A stretch of 64,000 bases of DNA from Saprospiraceae bacterium (GTDB taxonomy: Bacteria; Bacteroidota; Bacteroidia; Chitinophagales; Saprospiraceae), in assembly GCA_016717265.1 (NCBI GenBank), contig JADKFX010000001.1, forward strand, positions 3,236,501-3,300,500. Direction: 5' to 3'. Both the position numbers and the translations under genes were made by a program. Positions within the stretch are counted from its first letter, which is position 1. Every line of letters begins with the position of its first letter. Below the pieces are notes generated by a model. That model saw only the letters and a list, made by a program, of their open reading frames with translations, made no database searches and had not been told where the DNA came from. This document shows, piece after piece, positions 26,099-36,493 of this stretch.

Positions 26099-26247
26099 TA
26101 GGTGGCGTGGCTAAAAAACCAAAAGGAAACGGAATAAGTCCCGAAGGGTGAAAGGCAAATACCAATAAAAAATAAAAGATTATTTGCCTTTCATTATGCC
26201 GTAGTCTTTTGGTTTTTTTATCAGCGTGGGCTTGTGTGAGCCACCTA
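26099..26247. ncRNA. Structured inverted-repeat element, copy 2
   Basis: Same design as copy 1: TAGGTGGC (26099-26106) pairs with GCCACCTA (26240-26247), AAAAAACCAAAAG (26113-26125) with CTTTTGGTTTTTT (26206-26218), and an inner stem CGGAATAA with TTATGCCG extended by AAAGGCAAATA/TATTTGCCTTT. The core arms are identical to copy 1 but the outer and apical stems differ in sequence while keeping pairing. Poly-A and poly-T rich flanks may extend the stem. Function is unknown. Confidence 0.5.
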
Positions 26248-26829
26248 ATTTTGCTGCACTTTTTATTTTTATTTTTTTATCCTCTTTTCAAAACTGTATT
26301 CAGGATTTCAATAAAAATTCCATTGATAAAAACCGATTGGCTTAAATCAAAATCACTATTCAAAAAACGAAATGTCTTTAGTGCGTTGGATTGGGGCTAT
26401 ATGTCGCAGAAAAAATAAAGCATACCATACTGTGGTAGCGTAGGGAAAAAGCAAGTGTATGACTGAATGGAATGTTGCAAAAAGTGCGGAGGTGCTTGGA
26501 GTGGCTTGTAGCTTTTGCTTGTGTGTTATTGCGTTTTTTGTAAATTATTTCAACACAAAAAACATTGAAGCGTAGGCAAAGCAAAAGCCAAGACACGGAA
26601 AGCAAAGGGTTGGTTTTGCAATATGGAATGAGGGAATACTCTTGCTGTGCGGTGCAAAATAAATGGTGAAATGAATGGAAGTGTAATGTAGTGGAAGGTA
26701 GTGTAGCGAAGCGAAACGCTGTAACGAAATGGAACTGGAATGAATGAACCTTTTATTGCACATTGCCATCAACAACTAATGCTTTATTTTTTTCTGCACC
26801 GCTGAAAAGGGTGGTTGGGGTGTGTGGCT

Positions 26830-27266
26830 TCGGGGGGCTGTGCGGTGGGAGAAAAGACGGCTTCCATTTTATCAAAATGGCTATGGTATTGGCTATTTAA
26901 CATAATGTTATTATGTGACAGCCTGTGCGGTTGGATGCTTGCATAAGCGATGGCAAAAGGCTGTGCGTAGCGAACACATAATGCCACATTATGTTATTTA
27001 GCTTCAGGCAGTTTTTATACTGGCATAAGCGGAACGGTGGTGGTGGTTGGAGTGTAGCGTTTTTTTGTTGCTATGCTGTGTGTTGGCTTGGCTCTTTGGC
27101 TGTGGAGCAAAGCGGAACAGGCAATGTGCCAAATGCTTGGGGAGCATAGCCACAAAAAATATGACAGTTAAAAACTGACTGCAATACCATAGAGTGCTTT
27201 GAAGAGTTTGCCTTGTGTGTTGGCAAAGCACTAAGCCGTCTTTTCTGTGCGGTGGGTCGGGGGGCT
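26830..27266. repeat. Nested inverted and direct repeats in a gene-free region
   Basis: AGAAAAGACGGCTT (26850-26863) is inverted at 27233-27246 as AAGCCGTCTTTTCT. Both arms are flanked by direct copies of CTGTGCGGTGGG (26838-26849, 27245-27256) and CGGGGGGCT (26831-26839, 27258-27266). Inside lies a second inverted pair: TAACATAATGT with ACATTATGTTA (26898-26908, 26986-26996) plus TTATGTG/CACATAA. The whole stretch 26248-27338 has no supportable gene; open frames there are Cys/His/Phe-rich and unlike proteins. Between 26550 and 26770 it is a run of GGAATG/GTAGTG-like short motifs. It could be an origin, a recombination site or a structured transcript. Confidence 0.5.
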
Positions 27267-27338
27267 AGTGTTGACGATTAGTAAATGTGACATAATTTGA
27301 CGAATTGTACGAATTACAAATGTGCTTACACCTGTTGA

Positions 27339-29747
27339 TCAGAATTTGTAGTTGTAGCCAAGTCTTATAACTTGTGTCTCGTAATAATCTGTGCTAATGT
27401 ATTTGAAACCTTGACCTTGAATTTCTTTTTTGATAATCATCGTGTTTAAAATATCTGTTGCGTTAAGAAATAATTCGCCTTTCCCTTTTTGCAAACTCTT
27501 TTTATACCAAAGTCTAAAGAGAACCGTTGGGCAATTTTTCCTTGTGGAATAATGTCGGGAGCCAAATAAATTGCGGTTAATTGTGCATCAAAGTTTTTAG
27601 GCAAATGAAAAGTGTTATTCAGTTTTATGTTTCCTGAAATAATTTCTTGTATGGCGGCTGAAAAGGTATTTGGAACAGGATATTTATTTTCAACACTAAA
27701 AGCATTGATTTGATTGTGATAACCATTAAGATTTAAATTAAAGGAATACCATTTTGCAACTTCCTGTGTCAAAACAATTTCTAAACCAGTATTATAACTT
27801 CTACCTGCATTTTGAAATATTGCGTATATCAAATTGCTGTTTGGAGCAATGCTCGAAATACGAGTAATAGTTCCGTCCGCAAATCGGTGGTAAGCGGCAG
27901 AATAAAAATACCCTTTGTTCCAACTTGTTTTATAACCAAGTTCAAATGAATTTGTAAACTGTGGTCGTAGAGCAGGATTTCCAACTTTAATAATTTCTGC
28001 ATCATCGTATTTAGGAAATATTCTTATGTCCACTTCATTTGGCCTGTCCACTCTGCGATTATAGAAGAATGAAATTTTGTTGCGGTCATTTATTTTGTAT
28101 GCTAATCTTGCATTAGGAAATGGCTGTGTATAATTATATCCATCACTTTTATAAGTGTTGTGATTTGGATTTACATCATATTGAATTTTCACATATTCTA
28201 TTCGTAAGCCTAACTCTGCTTCCCATTTTTTGTTTTCAAATATATAGTTCCCATAAACGGCAGGTATTAATTCTTTGTAGGTTGCCCAGCCACCTGCACT
28301 GGTGTCTAAAACAGAATTTACTCCAGGAATAAATTGCATATTAGTTGGGATATTTCTATTACGAAGTTTTACACCTGTTTCAATTCTACCATATTTCAAA
28401 GGTTTTATGTAGTCAAAATTGAAATCATAAACTTGCTCGTCTGATAATAATTTAAAAGCATCTGTTCCGGTTGTTGTTGGTAAATAGTTGTCATAAAAAT
28501 ATTTTTCATCTTCTCTATGAAATGTATAATTAAAACCAATATTCAATAAATGCCCTGCTTGTTTAAATTTATGCTGATAGGCAGCAGTTGCCATTACCGT
28601 TGTTTTTAGTTCGTCCTCCAAAAACTGCCACAACCTTTTTCTTACTGTATTGTCTGCATTAAAAAAAGGTTGGTCGCCTCTGTCAATTATTTTTCACTAC
28701 CGTATAATGCTGAAATAGTAAGTGTGTTGTTTTGATTAATACTCCAGTCAAAACCTGTCTTTGAAGTAAAAAAGTTGGTATTCCGATTTCTTTTTAATTG
28801 CTGATTAATAATAGTTCCATCATCATACGTTCTTGTCACAAATTCATTCTTGTTTAAAGTTTGCGTATAAAGATTGTCTGCTTGAAAAAATACGTTGATT
28901 TTCTTTTTTCTATAATTAAGTGATATGGATGGATTTATTTTAGGTGTAAATTGATATTGTGGTCTAATGGTTGGCAGGTTTTCTTGCCTAACCCACAACG
29001 AGCCTAATCCAGTTGTGAAACCAACTTTACCATTAAATCCTTCTTGTTTGTTTTTCTTCATTACAATATTGATGATGCCCGCATTTCCATTTGCATCATA
29101 TTTGGAGGAAGGATTGTTAATGATTTCAATTTTTTCTATTGCCGAAGAAGGTATGTTATCTAAACCCGATTGACTACCAAAACCAGTTAATGCAGTTTGT
29201 TTGCCATCAATTAACACCGTTACTTTATCATTACCTCTTAATTGCACCTTTCCATCTTGAACTGTTACGCCTGGCAAATTTTGCATTGTTTGTAAAACTG
29301 AACCTCCACTTTGACTGATGTTATCTTCAACTTTAAAAGTCTTTTTATCCATTTTACCGCCTACTTCATCTTGCTTTGCTACAACAACAACTTCAGTTAG
29401 TTTTTTATATCTTCTTCTAAATCTATAGTGGCAACATCCAAAAATTCCGAGAGGCTTCCAACATAAATAGATTGCCTTTTAGTAACATAACCAATAAAAG
29501 AAATTTCAAAGTAATAGTTGTTTGGTTTTACATTAGAAAGCGTAAAACGTCCTTCTTCGTTACTTACTGTTCCTGTTACAAAGGCACTATCCTTTTCGGT
29601 TTTCAATACTACATTTACATAAGACAAAGCGGATTTATTCGCTTTGTCTTTGATTAAACCAGATATGGTAACGCCTTTGTTTTGACTAAAGGCATTAGAA
29701 GTTAAAAATGTAACTAAGATTACTATTGAAATTAATTTTGCTTGCAT
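27339..29747 (-). CDS. TonB-linked outer-membrane beta-barrel receptor, three one-base frameshifts
   Basis: Three frames form one gene of 803 residues when a single A is restored at each of three A-runs (about 29401, 28691 and 27505). Order: signal peptide (LISIVILVTFLTSNAFSQ), carboxypeptidase-regulatory-like domain (residues 24-110), TonB plug (LPGVTVQDGKVQLRGNDKVT, then SSKYDANGNAGIINIVMKKN), and an outer-membrane beta-barrel ending IRLGYNYKF. The total length is a multiple of three only after three insertions, which fits consensus errors. It lies behind PepSY, kinase and regulator genes and may be their target. Substrate unknown; metals or small peptides are possible. Confidence 0.85.
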
Positions 29748-29762
29748 TGTCCGTAACTAAAT

Positions 29763-30191
29763 TTAGTTTTTGATTTCTTTGATAAATTTCCCGTTACTAT
29801 CAAAAAGAAGATCCATTCCCTTGATTTCTGCTTCGTAAGTTAATGTGCCTTTCGCATCGGAAATTTTAGCAGCCTCTTTTACCTTCTGACCTTTGTAGTT
29901 AGCTTTTACATATTCTAAAACACCTTTGGGCAATTGGGTTAATTTAATCTCCACTTCGGTTTCTAATAGGTTGCCTTGTGCATCAAATAAAACCGATTGT
30001 TCCGTTTTGTTCAACTCAAATTCTGCTTCAAAATTGACACCTTCCTTTTCCCACTTTTCTACTTTTGCTTGGGGGAAATTCTTTTGAAAAGCTGTTTTAA
30101 CTGGAGCAGGAACATCTTTTTCCTGCAATTTTTGTGCGAAGGTGAGTGATGTAATCATCGCTGCAACCGTCATTAATGCTAATTTTTTCAT
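29763..30191 (-). CDS. Periplasmic PepSY-like protein
   Basis: 142 residues with a signal peptide (MKKLALMTVAAMITSLTFAQ) and two tandem PepSY-like repeats, each with an amphipathic helix and a short sheet (VPAPVKTAFQKNFPQAKVEKW then LPKGVLEYVKANYKGQKVKE). Members are small exported proteins often found beside two-component systems and outer-membrane receptors in Bacteroidota. It lies 15 bases upstream of the receptor start and 72 bases after the kinase gene, so all four genes read as a unit. Confidence 0.85.
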   Translation of the reverse strand: MKKLALMTVAAMITSLTFAQKLQEKDVPAPVKTAFQKNFPQAKVEKWEKEGVNFEAEFELNKTEQSVLFDAQGNLLETEVEIKLTQLPKGVLEYVKANYKGQKVKEAAKISDAKGTLTYEAEIKGMDLLFDSNGKFIKEIKN

Positions 30192-30263
30192 TGTCTTGTT
30201 TATTTATTTGTTTAAAATTTACAGGACAAAGTTGCAACCCGATTTAGAAGAAAATTAGAATTT

Positions 30264-31529
30264 TTAGAAAGCCACCGAAAAAGAATGAAAATTGTTTGCA
30301 AATGAGTAGGAAGTCTTCCAGTTATTCTGGTCTGCAATTTTCTTGATGATAGCCAAACCCAAACCATTACCCTGTTCGGATGGATTGGATTTAGAAAAGC
30401 GGTTGAACAGTTTATCGGCAACTAAGGTTTGTGATTGACCTGTGTTTGAAAATGTAAGAGAATGATTTGAGAGAGTAACTAAAACCTGACCATCACTTAC
30501 ATTATGTCTGATAGCATTTAAAAACAGATTGCTGATGAGAATTTCTGCTAAAACTGGATTTGATTTTACTGCAACAGCTTCATTCATTTCTGTTTTTATA
30601 ATTAGGTTCTTTGCTTTTGCCTGTTCCGTAAAAAAGTCAAAGTGCTTTTCAATTGCCTCTTTCAAATTAATTGTTTGCTTCTCGTTGTAAATGTCGTTTT
30701 CCATTTTAGATAGCAACAATAGGTTTTTGTTCAAACGATTTAGACGTGAAACGCTATCGTTCAAAGAACTAAGCATTTTATATTGTTCCTGTGTGAAATC
30801 AGCGTTTTGGATAAGTGTATCAATTTTTGCCTGAAAGACTGCCAAAGGCGTTTGCAGTTCGTGAGCAGCATTTTCAATAAATTCTCTTTGACTATGGTAG
30901 ATTGAAGTATTCTTCGTAATCAATTTTTCAATACTGTTATTTAAACGATTAAATTCTTCAATATTTGTTTCTGTAAATTTTGGGTGATTGGATTTATCAA
31001 TTTCAAATTTTTCAATTTGATTTAAGGTTTCATAAAATGGTTTCCAAAGATTGATGGATAATCTTTTTGTGATTACAAATAAGCCAACAAGTAATAGTGA
31101 AATGATAACCAAAAAAAGTATTGCTATGCTCTTCATTAAATCCTCTTTTTCCACTAAGTTAATTCGTGCTGAATAGGTATATGGATTTCCCTCTATTAGA
31201 ATAGAAGCATTAAGCTCACGGTATGGTTCTATTTCAGCGTCTAAAGCATCATAGTAAGAGTTATAAAATATAGTGTCTTTATCAGAATTTTTAAAGGGCT
31301 CAATTTTAATATTTCTATTGTATTTATTCCAATTTTGAATATCAGCGTTTTTTAAGGTAGGCAATGAATATTTTACAAATTCATTTTTATGCAGTATAAG
31401 TGTCTCGTCCGTTTCTTCAATGTATAATCTCTCTGTAATATAATAGAACAAAGGTGCGGACACGATTAAAAGCATCACTGAAAAAAGCAAATAAACCTTT
31501 GATGTTTTATGTAATAGTTTTTTAGTCAT
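30264..31529 (-). CDS. Sensor histidine kinase
   Basis: 421 residues: membrane helix at about 11-31, periplasmic sensor of about 100 residues without a recognised fold, second helix at about 134-155, then HisKA with the phosphorylated His (ENAAHELQTPLAVFQAKI), N-box (LISNLFLNAIRHN), and a G2 box (GNGLGLAIIKKIAD). The G1 box is poorly conserved (LTFSNTGQS), as in the QseC/PmrB-like subgroup of small kinases. Its start overlaps the stop of the response regulator by eight bases. The partner is certain; the stimulus is unknown, perhaps the receptor's ligand. Confidence 0.92.
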   Translation of the reverse strand: MTKKLLHKTSKVYLLFSVMLLIVSAPLFYYITERLYIEETDETLILHKNEFVKYSLPTLKNADIQNWNKYNRNIKIEPFKNSDKDTIFYNSYYDALDAEIEPYRELNASILIEGNPYTYSARINLVEKEDLMKSIAILFLVIISLLLVGLFVITKRLSINLWKPFYETLNQIEKFEIDKSNHPKFTETNIEEFNRLNNSIEKLITKNTSIYHSQREFIENAAHELQTPLAVFQAKIDTLIQNADFTQEQYKMLSSLNDSVSRLNRLNKNLLLLSKMENDIYNEKQTINLKEAIEKHFDFFTEQAKAKNLIIKTEMNEAVAVKSNPVLAEILISNLFLNAIRHNVSDGQVLVTLSNHSLTFSNTGQSQTLVADKLFNRFSKSNPSEQGNGLGLAIIKKIADQNNWKTSYSFANNFHSFSVAF

Positions 31530-32199
31530 TCTGCCATTTGTAACCTAATCCGTAAACTGTTTTTATGTAATCGCTGCAACCTGCAACTTTCAATTTGTTT
31601 TTTAGGTTTTTGATGTGAGCATAAACAAAATCGTGATTATCCAGCATATCAGCCATATCGCCTGAAAGATGCTCGGCTATGGCACTTTTTGAAAGCACTC
31701 TGTTTTCATTTCCAATTAGATACAACAGCAAATCAATTTCCTTTTTTGTGATGTCAATTTTCTTGGTGCTTACTCTTACTGTTTTGGAAAGTATATCAAT
31801 TTCAATTTCATTGAAAGCAACAAGATTGTTGCCTTTAAAGTTTTTTCGCCTGATAAGGGCTTGTATTCTTACCAATAATTCGGATAAATGAAAGGGTTTT
31901 GTTAGATAATCATCTGCACCCAAATTGAAACCTTCTATTCTTGTTTCTAATGTTTCTTTTGCCGAGATAATAATTACGCCTTCGGTTTTGTTTTGTCTTT
32001 TCAGTTCTTTCAATATTTCAAAACCGTTGCCGTCAGGCAACATCAGGTCAAGTAATATGCAGTCGTAGTCATAGATTGAAATTTTGTCAATAGCTGTTTT
32101 TGCATTATTAGCCCATTCACAAACAAAACTGTTGCCTGTCAAATAGCTAATTATGCTATTTGCAAGTTCTTGTTCGTCTTCTATGAGTAATAATTTCAT
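31522..32199 (-). CDS. OmpR/PhoB-type response regulator
   Basis: 225 residues. Receiver domain with the acidic pair (IEDEQ), phospho-Asp (DCILLDLMLPDGNG), Thr/Ser switch (VIIISAKE) and Lys (DDYLTKPFHLSELL). C-terminal winged helix (residues 128-222) with KKIDITKKEIDLLLYLIGN and HIKNLKNKLKVAG, ending YGLGYKW. First gene of the RR-kinase-PepSY-receptor unit. A perfect 12-base palindrome lies 74-85 bases upstream of the ATG and is a candidate operator. Confidence 0.93.
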   Translation of the reverse strand: MKLLLIEDEQELANSIISYLTGNSFVCEWANNAKTAIDKISIYDYDCILLDLMLPDGNGFEILKELKRQNKTEGVIIISAKETLETRIEGFNLGADDYLTKPFHLSELLVRIQALIRRKNFKGNNLVAFNEIEIDILSKTVRVSTKKIDITKKEIDLLLYLIGNENRVLSKSAIAEHLSGDMADMLDNHDFVYAHIKNLKNKLKVAGCSDYIKTVYGLGYKWQND

Positions 32200-32272
32200 T
32201 TTACAAAGCTCTTCCCCAATTTTGAATTAATTTAGAATATATCAGTAATTACAAAAACCAAAGGTTACTTTT

Positions 32273-32284
32273 CCCAAATTTGGG
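32273..32284. promoter_or_regulatory. Perfect palindrome upstream of the response-regulator gene
   Basis: CCCAAATTTGGG, a perfect 12-base palindrome. It lies between the end of the DUF262 gene and the start of the regulator gene, at the distance expected for an operator of the RR/kinase/PepSY/receptor operon. OmpR-type regulators more often bind direct repeats, so another repressor is possible. Confidence 0.4.
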
Positions 32285-32311
32285 TAAGTTTTCGTTTTCA
32301 AAGTGGGGGGG

Positions 32312-34393
32312 TTAGTTCGTTTCTTCCATTTGTATGTCAAAAGCCTGTTGAATTAAATCCATTACATTATCCAATTCACTCATTTTGCTGATGCCTACTT
32401 CAATATCCCCATTTCCCCATCTGCCTTTGTCGGTAACATCTAAACATAAACCCAATGGATCATCAATTTGATTAAACTCAATATTCAATGACAAACGTAA
32501 TCTTGCTTTTTGTGGTACAATATCAACGAAGTTGGTATTGGACTTGAAAGCTATGTATAGCTTTTTGTATTCCTCTTTTACCGAAGCATCAATGTTTAAT
32601 ACTCTTTTCTTTAAAGCATAGTATAATTCAAGCATATCGCCTTTTAAATGCTCATAGTTTTCAATAGTGTAAACGCTAACTTCTTTTTCTTCACTGCGTT
32701 TGTACTTATCCAAAATTTCTTGTGAAAGATTTGGGGCAACCCAAATTTTAGATGCTTTAGCAGCTAATTCAACTGCTCTTTCCTGTATCTTTTCTTCATT
32801 CCAAACATTTACTTTTTGCATAAATGAATTTAAACGAAGTGGTGAATGGTCAAAGCCTCCTTCAATTGATTTCTTAATGTCAAAAGGGTTATCGCTTAAT
32901 TCAGGATTGTAGCCGGTTAGTGTTAAGTTACCCAATGTATGTAAATACTTCTTCTGAACTTCTTGCCAATTATCGCCCAACATTGCTTGCCATTTTACAT
33001 TCAATTTTGGGTTCTGTGGCATTATGTGTTCTATGGTGTAATCGTCTGTATTAAATATTTCCTTCCTGTTGTAATTTTCTAAGTTATGCAACAAGTAATT
33101 TCGGGAACGGAAATTGTAAACGTCTTTTAAACCTATTTCCTTTTCAAATTCAGTATCGTTAGGGAAGCGTTTGTAATTCTCCATCAATTGGAATGTAGCT
33201 TTTAAACTCTCCAGATAATGTGATGGATTTATGGACTTGTATAATGTAGCAAATGTTTTGTTCAAGCTGTTTGTTGGAATACCACAAATTGCTCTACGGA
33301 AAACATAGTTTTCAACCAGCTTTATTATTTCTTTAAAATCTTCTTTTGTAATTATTTCGGTTGCATAATCATTGTAAACTGGCAGTAGGAAAGGATAAGA
33401 TACATCTACTTTTAGTTTAAGGATATTGGTAAACAATTTCTTCAAATCTGTATTTGCTTCTTTCCTTAAAACCATATTTACATAGTAGCCAGAGTATTTA
33501 AAAATATCCTGTACAACTTCGGTAATAGTTTTTGGTGCTTTGTTGCTTTGAACATAGGTTTTAAACTCTTCGTAAACCTTGTCTATTCTTGGTATTGCTC
33601 CTGTTTTAACTGAAAGGTAATCCCTCATAAACCAGTCAAACTTTGTTGCATATTCATTGCCGTAGCTTTGCTCCATTGGAAACCAATATTTTTCGTACAA
33701 CTCGGTTTGCAGCTTTATATCCTGCCCCATTAAAATATAGTTTCTAATTAGGTCGGCTTGTGATAAGTCCAAACCTGTTGAGTTCATACTCTCAAATATC
33801 AATTGCGGATTATCTTTGTCCTTCTCTAATGCTACATCAACAATGAATAATCTTAGCACTCCATTATAAACTTCCTTTACATTTTCTTTTGATATTTTGC
33901 CTTTGAAAAATCTGTAATTCTCAACCAAACGCAAAGAGTATTCCCCAACTGGCTCAATTCCTTTTATTAGATTGATTAGAGTTTCTTTATCCCTTTTGGT
34001 AAGCAATAGTTTGTATCGTAATTCGCTTTCTTCCTCTGGGTTAAGCAAATAGTAATTCTGTAATTTGGTGAAGTTGGTATCTATATCAACATCGTTGTCC
34101 CTTATAAATTCAGATAAAGCAATAATCAATAATGAAACTGTGGTTAACCGCTGCTGTCCATCAATAACCAATAGTTTAGGCACATCAGAAACGGTGTGTA
34201 TGTTTTCTTGAAAATATACCACTGAACCAATAAAATGCCCTTGTGTAGCTCCATCTGTGCTTACCTTTAAGATGTCATTGAATAGTTTATTGCATTGAGG
34301 CAACAACCAACTATATGTACGCTGGTAGATTGGAATTACAAATTGTTTAGGACCTTTTATTACGGTTAATAAGTTTGCTGATTTTGCTTGCAT
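32312..34393 (-). CDS. DUF262/DUF1524 GmrSD-like nuclease with DUF5655 tail
   Basis: 693 residues. The N-terminal DUF262 domain carries IPIYQRTYSW and the nucleotidase motif VIDGQQRLTT (about residue 76). A DUF1524 HNH-type domain lies near residues 445-490 (YTIEHIMPQNP ... HTLGNLTLTGYN ... NPFDIKKS). The last 110 residues fit DUF5655. Proteins of this design (GmrSD, SspE, BrxU-like) use NTP-regulated nuclease activity against modified or unmodified phage DNA. It is the last gene of the defence-like operon, 22 bases after the Argonaute stop. It may act as the effector or as an independent type IV enzyme. Confidence 0.9.
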   Translation of the reverse strand: MQAKSANLLTVIKGPKQFVIPIYQRTYSWLLPQCNKLFNDILKVSTDGATQGHFIGSVVYFQENIHTVSDVPKLLVIDGQQRLTTVSLLIIALSEFIRDNDVDIDTNFTKLQNYYLLNPEEESELRYKLLLTKRDKETLINLIKGIEPVGEYSLRLVENYRFFKGKISKENVKEVYNGVLRLFIVDVALEKDKDNPQLIFESMNSTGLDLSQADLIRNYILMGQDIKLQTELYEKYWFPMEQSYGNEYATKFDWFMRDYLSVKTGAIPRIDKVYEEFKTYVQSNKAPKTITEVVQDIFKYSGYYVNMVLRKEANTDLKKLFTNILKLKVDVSYPFLLPVYNDYATEIITKEDFKEIIKLVENYVFRRAICGIPTNSLNKTFATLYKSINPSHYLESLKATFQLMENYKRFPNDTEFEKEIGLKDVYNFRSRNYLLHNLENYNRKEIFNTDDYTIEHIMPQNPKLNVKWQAMLGDNWQEVQKKYLHTLGNLTLTGYNPELSDNPFDIKKSIEGGFDHSPLRLNSFMQKVNVWNEEKIQERAVELAAKASKIWVAPNLSQEILDKYKRSEEKEVSVYTIENYEHLKGDMLELYYALKKRVLNIDASVKEEYKKLYIAFKSNTNFVDIVPQKARLRLSLNIEFNQIDDPLGLCLDVTDKGRWGNGDIEVGISKMSELDNVMDLIQQAFDIQMEETN

Positions 34394-34415
34394 TTATTTT
34401 TAATTAGATTTTTGT

Positions 34416-36490
34416 TTATAAAAACCACAAATTGCTTTTGCCAAACTCTGGAATATTATCATCATCAAAGTATGGGTAAATTCTTGCCACCATTTCCGGG
34501 TACAATGTTGTTACTGGTAAATTCTGTTGGCTTATGCTTTTCCAATACATTCGGCTGAACTGATACACTTGGTCAATTAGTTGCTGTATGGTGTTATCAT
34601 CCTCTAATAATTCGGGCTTTGTACTGCGGAATGATAGTTTGATTGGGAAATGATAATCTTTAGGCTTTAGGACAGAATTTGAAGTGTATCTGATGCTGTT
34701 AAACAATAAGTATTTATGTGAACCTACTTTTACAAATGTTCCACTCATAGGCATCTTACCCATTGTGTCGTTTATATCAAAGCCTACAATTTCTCTACTT
34801 TCGGTTTTGTTTACTGTGATTACAATAACTGGCAAATCTGCTTTGCCCAATGTGCCTAACATATTGAGTATTGGCTGTAATTCTTTCTTGTCGGATATTT
34901 CTTTGTAGAAATGAATGATAACCCTGTTTGCATTTGGTTTACGTTCTAAAAATATTTCTACTGCATTGCGAATTGATCCTGCAAGCATTTCGGTATCTCC
35001 TTCTCTAAAACAATTGAAGTTTTCAAATACACCATAGTTACCAAAACAAAAGGCACTACCAACAAATCTTTCTTCTTCATCCTGTGGTTTAAATGCACCT
35101 ATACCAATAATTATTTCATCTTCATTATCGGCTTGTAAACGCCAGGGAATACCGCCCATTTTTGCCAGTAACGCTACATAGATATTTGAAAGGAAATTGT
35201 AAAAGTCCTCTTTGGGTAAATGGTCTTTGTAAAGCACCTGTGAGGATATATCTTTTTTTAGTAGTAGTTCTTTGAGTTTGTAATAAGCAATATGCTGTGG
35301 ATGCTCTTTATCGTCTTTTGAAATGGGGCTTATGTATATGGCAATGTATCTTGTATTTGCTTCGGGTACAAAATTGCCTAACTGCTCTGCGACCTGTTCA
35401 AATATTTTATCGTTGTCCTCAAATATTATTCGTTTCTCTTTTGCAATGCTTAATGTTTGATTTATAAACCTGCTTAGATTCTTGGTGTGTTTTGGTACTC
35501 CGTTTACTTCTTTATGCCAACCGTTTATGATATACTCATAAATTGTATCTTGAATTAATTTACCATCTTCTCTATTGTATATAAATAGTAGCTTAACGTG
35601 GTTTTCGGTGTTCGATTTATATGGCTTGTGTTCGTACATACCCAAAAATGGGTTGATGTGAGTGCCATTTAAAAATTGCAGTTCGTTACTCTGTTTTCTT
35701 GTGTAATGTACTTTTTCTTCAAACAAATTAAAAAAGCCGTCTCGGTGAAGTTTGAATAGCTTTTTAAAATCGGGTTTGTTAATGTATGTTTTATAAAATG
35801 CCTGTATGTTTTTATGGTAAGGCAAATAAGCATTGTGGGGTTTGTTTTCTCTACGTTCTATTTGTTCGTTTTCCAATAAGTATGCACCTAATTTTCTACC
35901 AATAACCGGAAACAAAGTTTCTCGGTGTTGGCGAACATCATCAGGCATTGCATCGTGTTTGTACACAACTCCATTGCAGTTAATGAGTTTGAATAAGTGT
36001 GTATCAATGTCGCCTAAATCTTCAATGCTTTGGTGCATAATTCGGGTTGTACCATTGTATGCAATGAGCAATTCGTAACCTGTGGAAATAGTTTTGTAAG
36101 TAACCTTTAATGTGAACTTATTGTAGGTTTTATAGGTTGGGTGTGTAACGCTTTCATCTACTATCCAAACCTCTACATCATCAATATAATTTGAGTGTAA
36201 AACAACTCCCTCAATACCTTTGAAGTAATTGAAAATTTGATAGCGGAAATACTTTTGTGAAAAATCAATTGCTTTGAAAACATCAATTTCGGTTTCTATA
36301 TCTGCTCCTTCGGTGGTAACAAAATCGGAATAATAAGACTTTAATTTTGCCTCTCTACCTTCAGGAAATTCATCCAATATTTTATCCCACTTAATGGATG
36401 CACCATTAGGAATTTTACTGCCAAAAAGGCAAATTTTAGTTTGCTTACTACTGGTGTAAATGGAATGATATTTAATTGAATTTGCTGCAT
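34416..36490 (-). CDS. ago: Prokaryotic Argonaute (long, catalytically degenerate), one-base frameshift near the start
   Basis: The frame is open from about 36457; the ATG at 36490, three bases after the RhuM stop, joins it if one T is restored in CCATTTACACC (about 36458), giving 691 residues. A MID-like segment lies near residue 400 (HIAYYKLKELLLKKDISSQV, fitting the Y-K-Q pattern that holds a guide 5' end). PIWI follows: KMGGIPWRL, EIIIGIGAF, RVIIHFYK, MPMSGTFVKVG, KYLLFNSIRYTS, QVYQFSRMYWKSISQQNLPV. The catalytic tetrad is degraded: Gly replaces the first Asp (GIGAF) and Tyr-Lys replaces Asp-Gly after strand 4. It should bind guides but not slice. It resembles long-B Argonautes; effector partner unknown. 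Confidence 0.85.
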
Positions 36491-36493
36491 TGA

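Noticed and set aside
25976..26165. N-terminal extension of the DUF6943-type gene
   Set aside because: The extra 63 residues are translated hairpin sequence and are unlike the family; the ATG at 25976 is preferred.
26378..27231. Four minus-strand open frames of 67-76 codons
   Set aside because: All are Cys/His/Phe-rich, lie in repeat-rich sequence and show no domain pattern or spacing of real genes.
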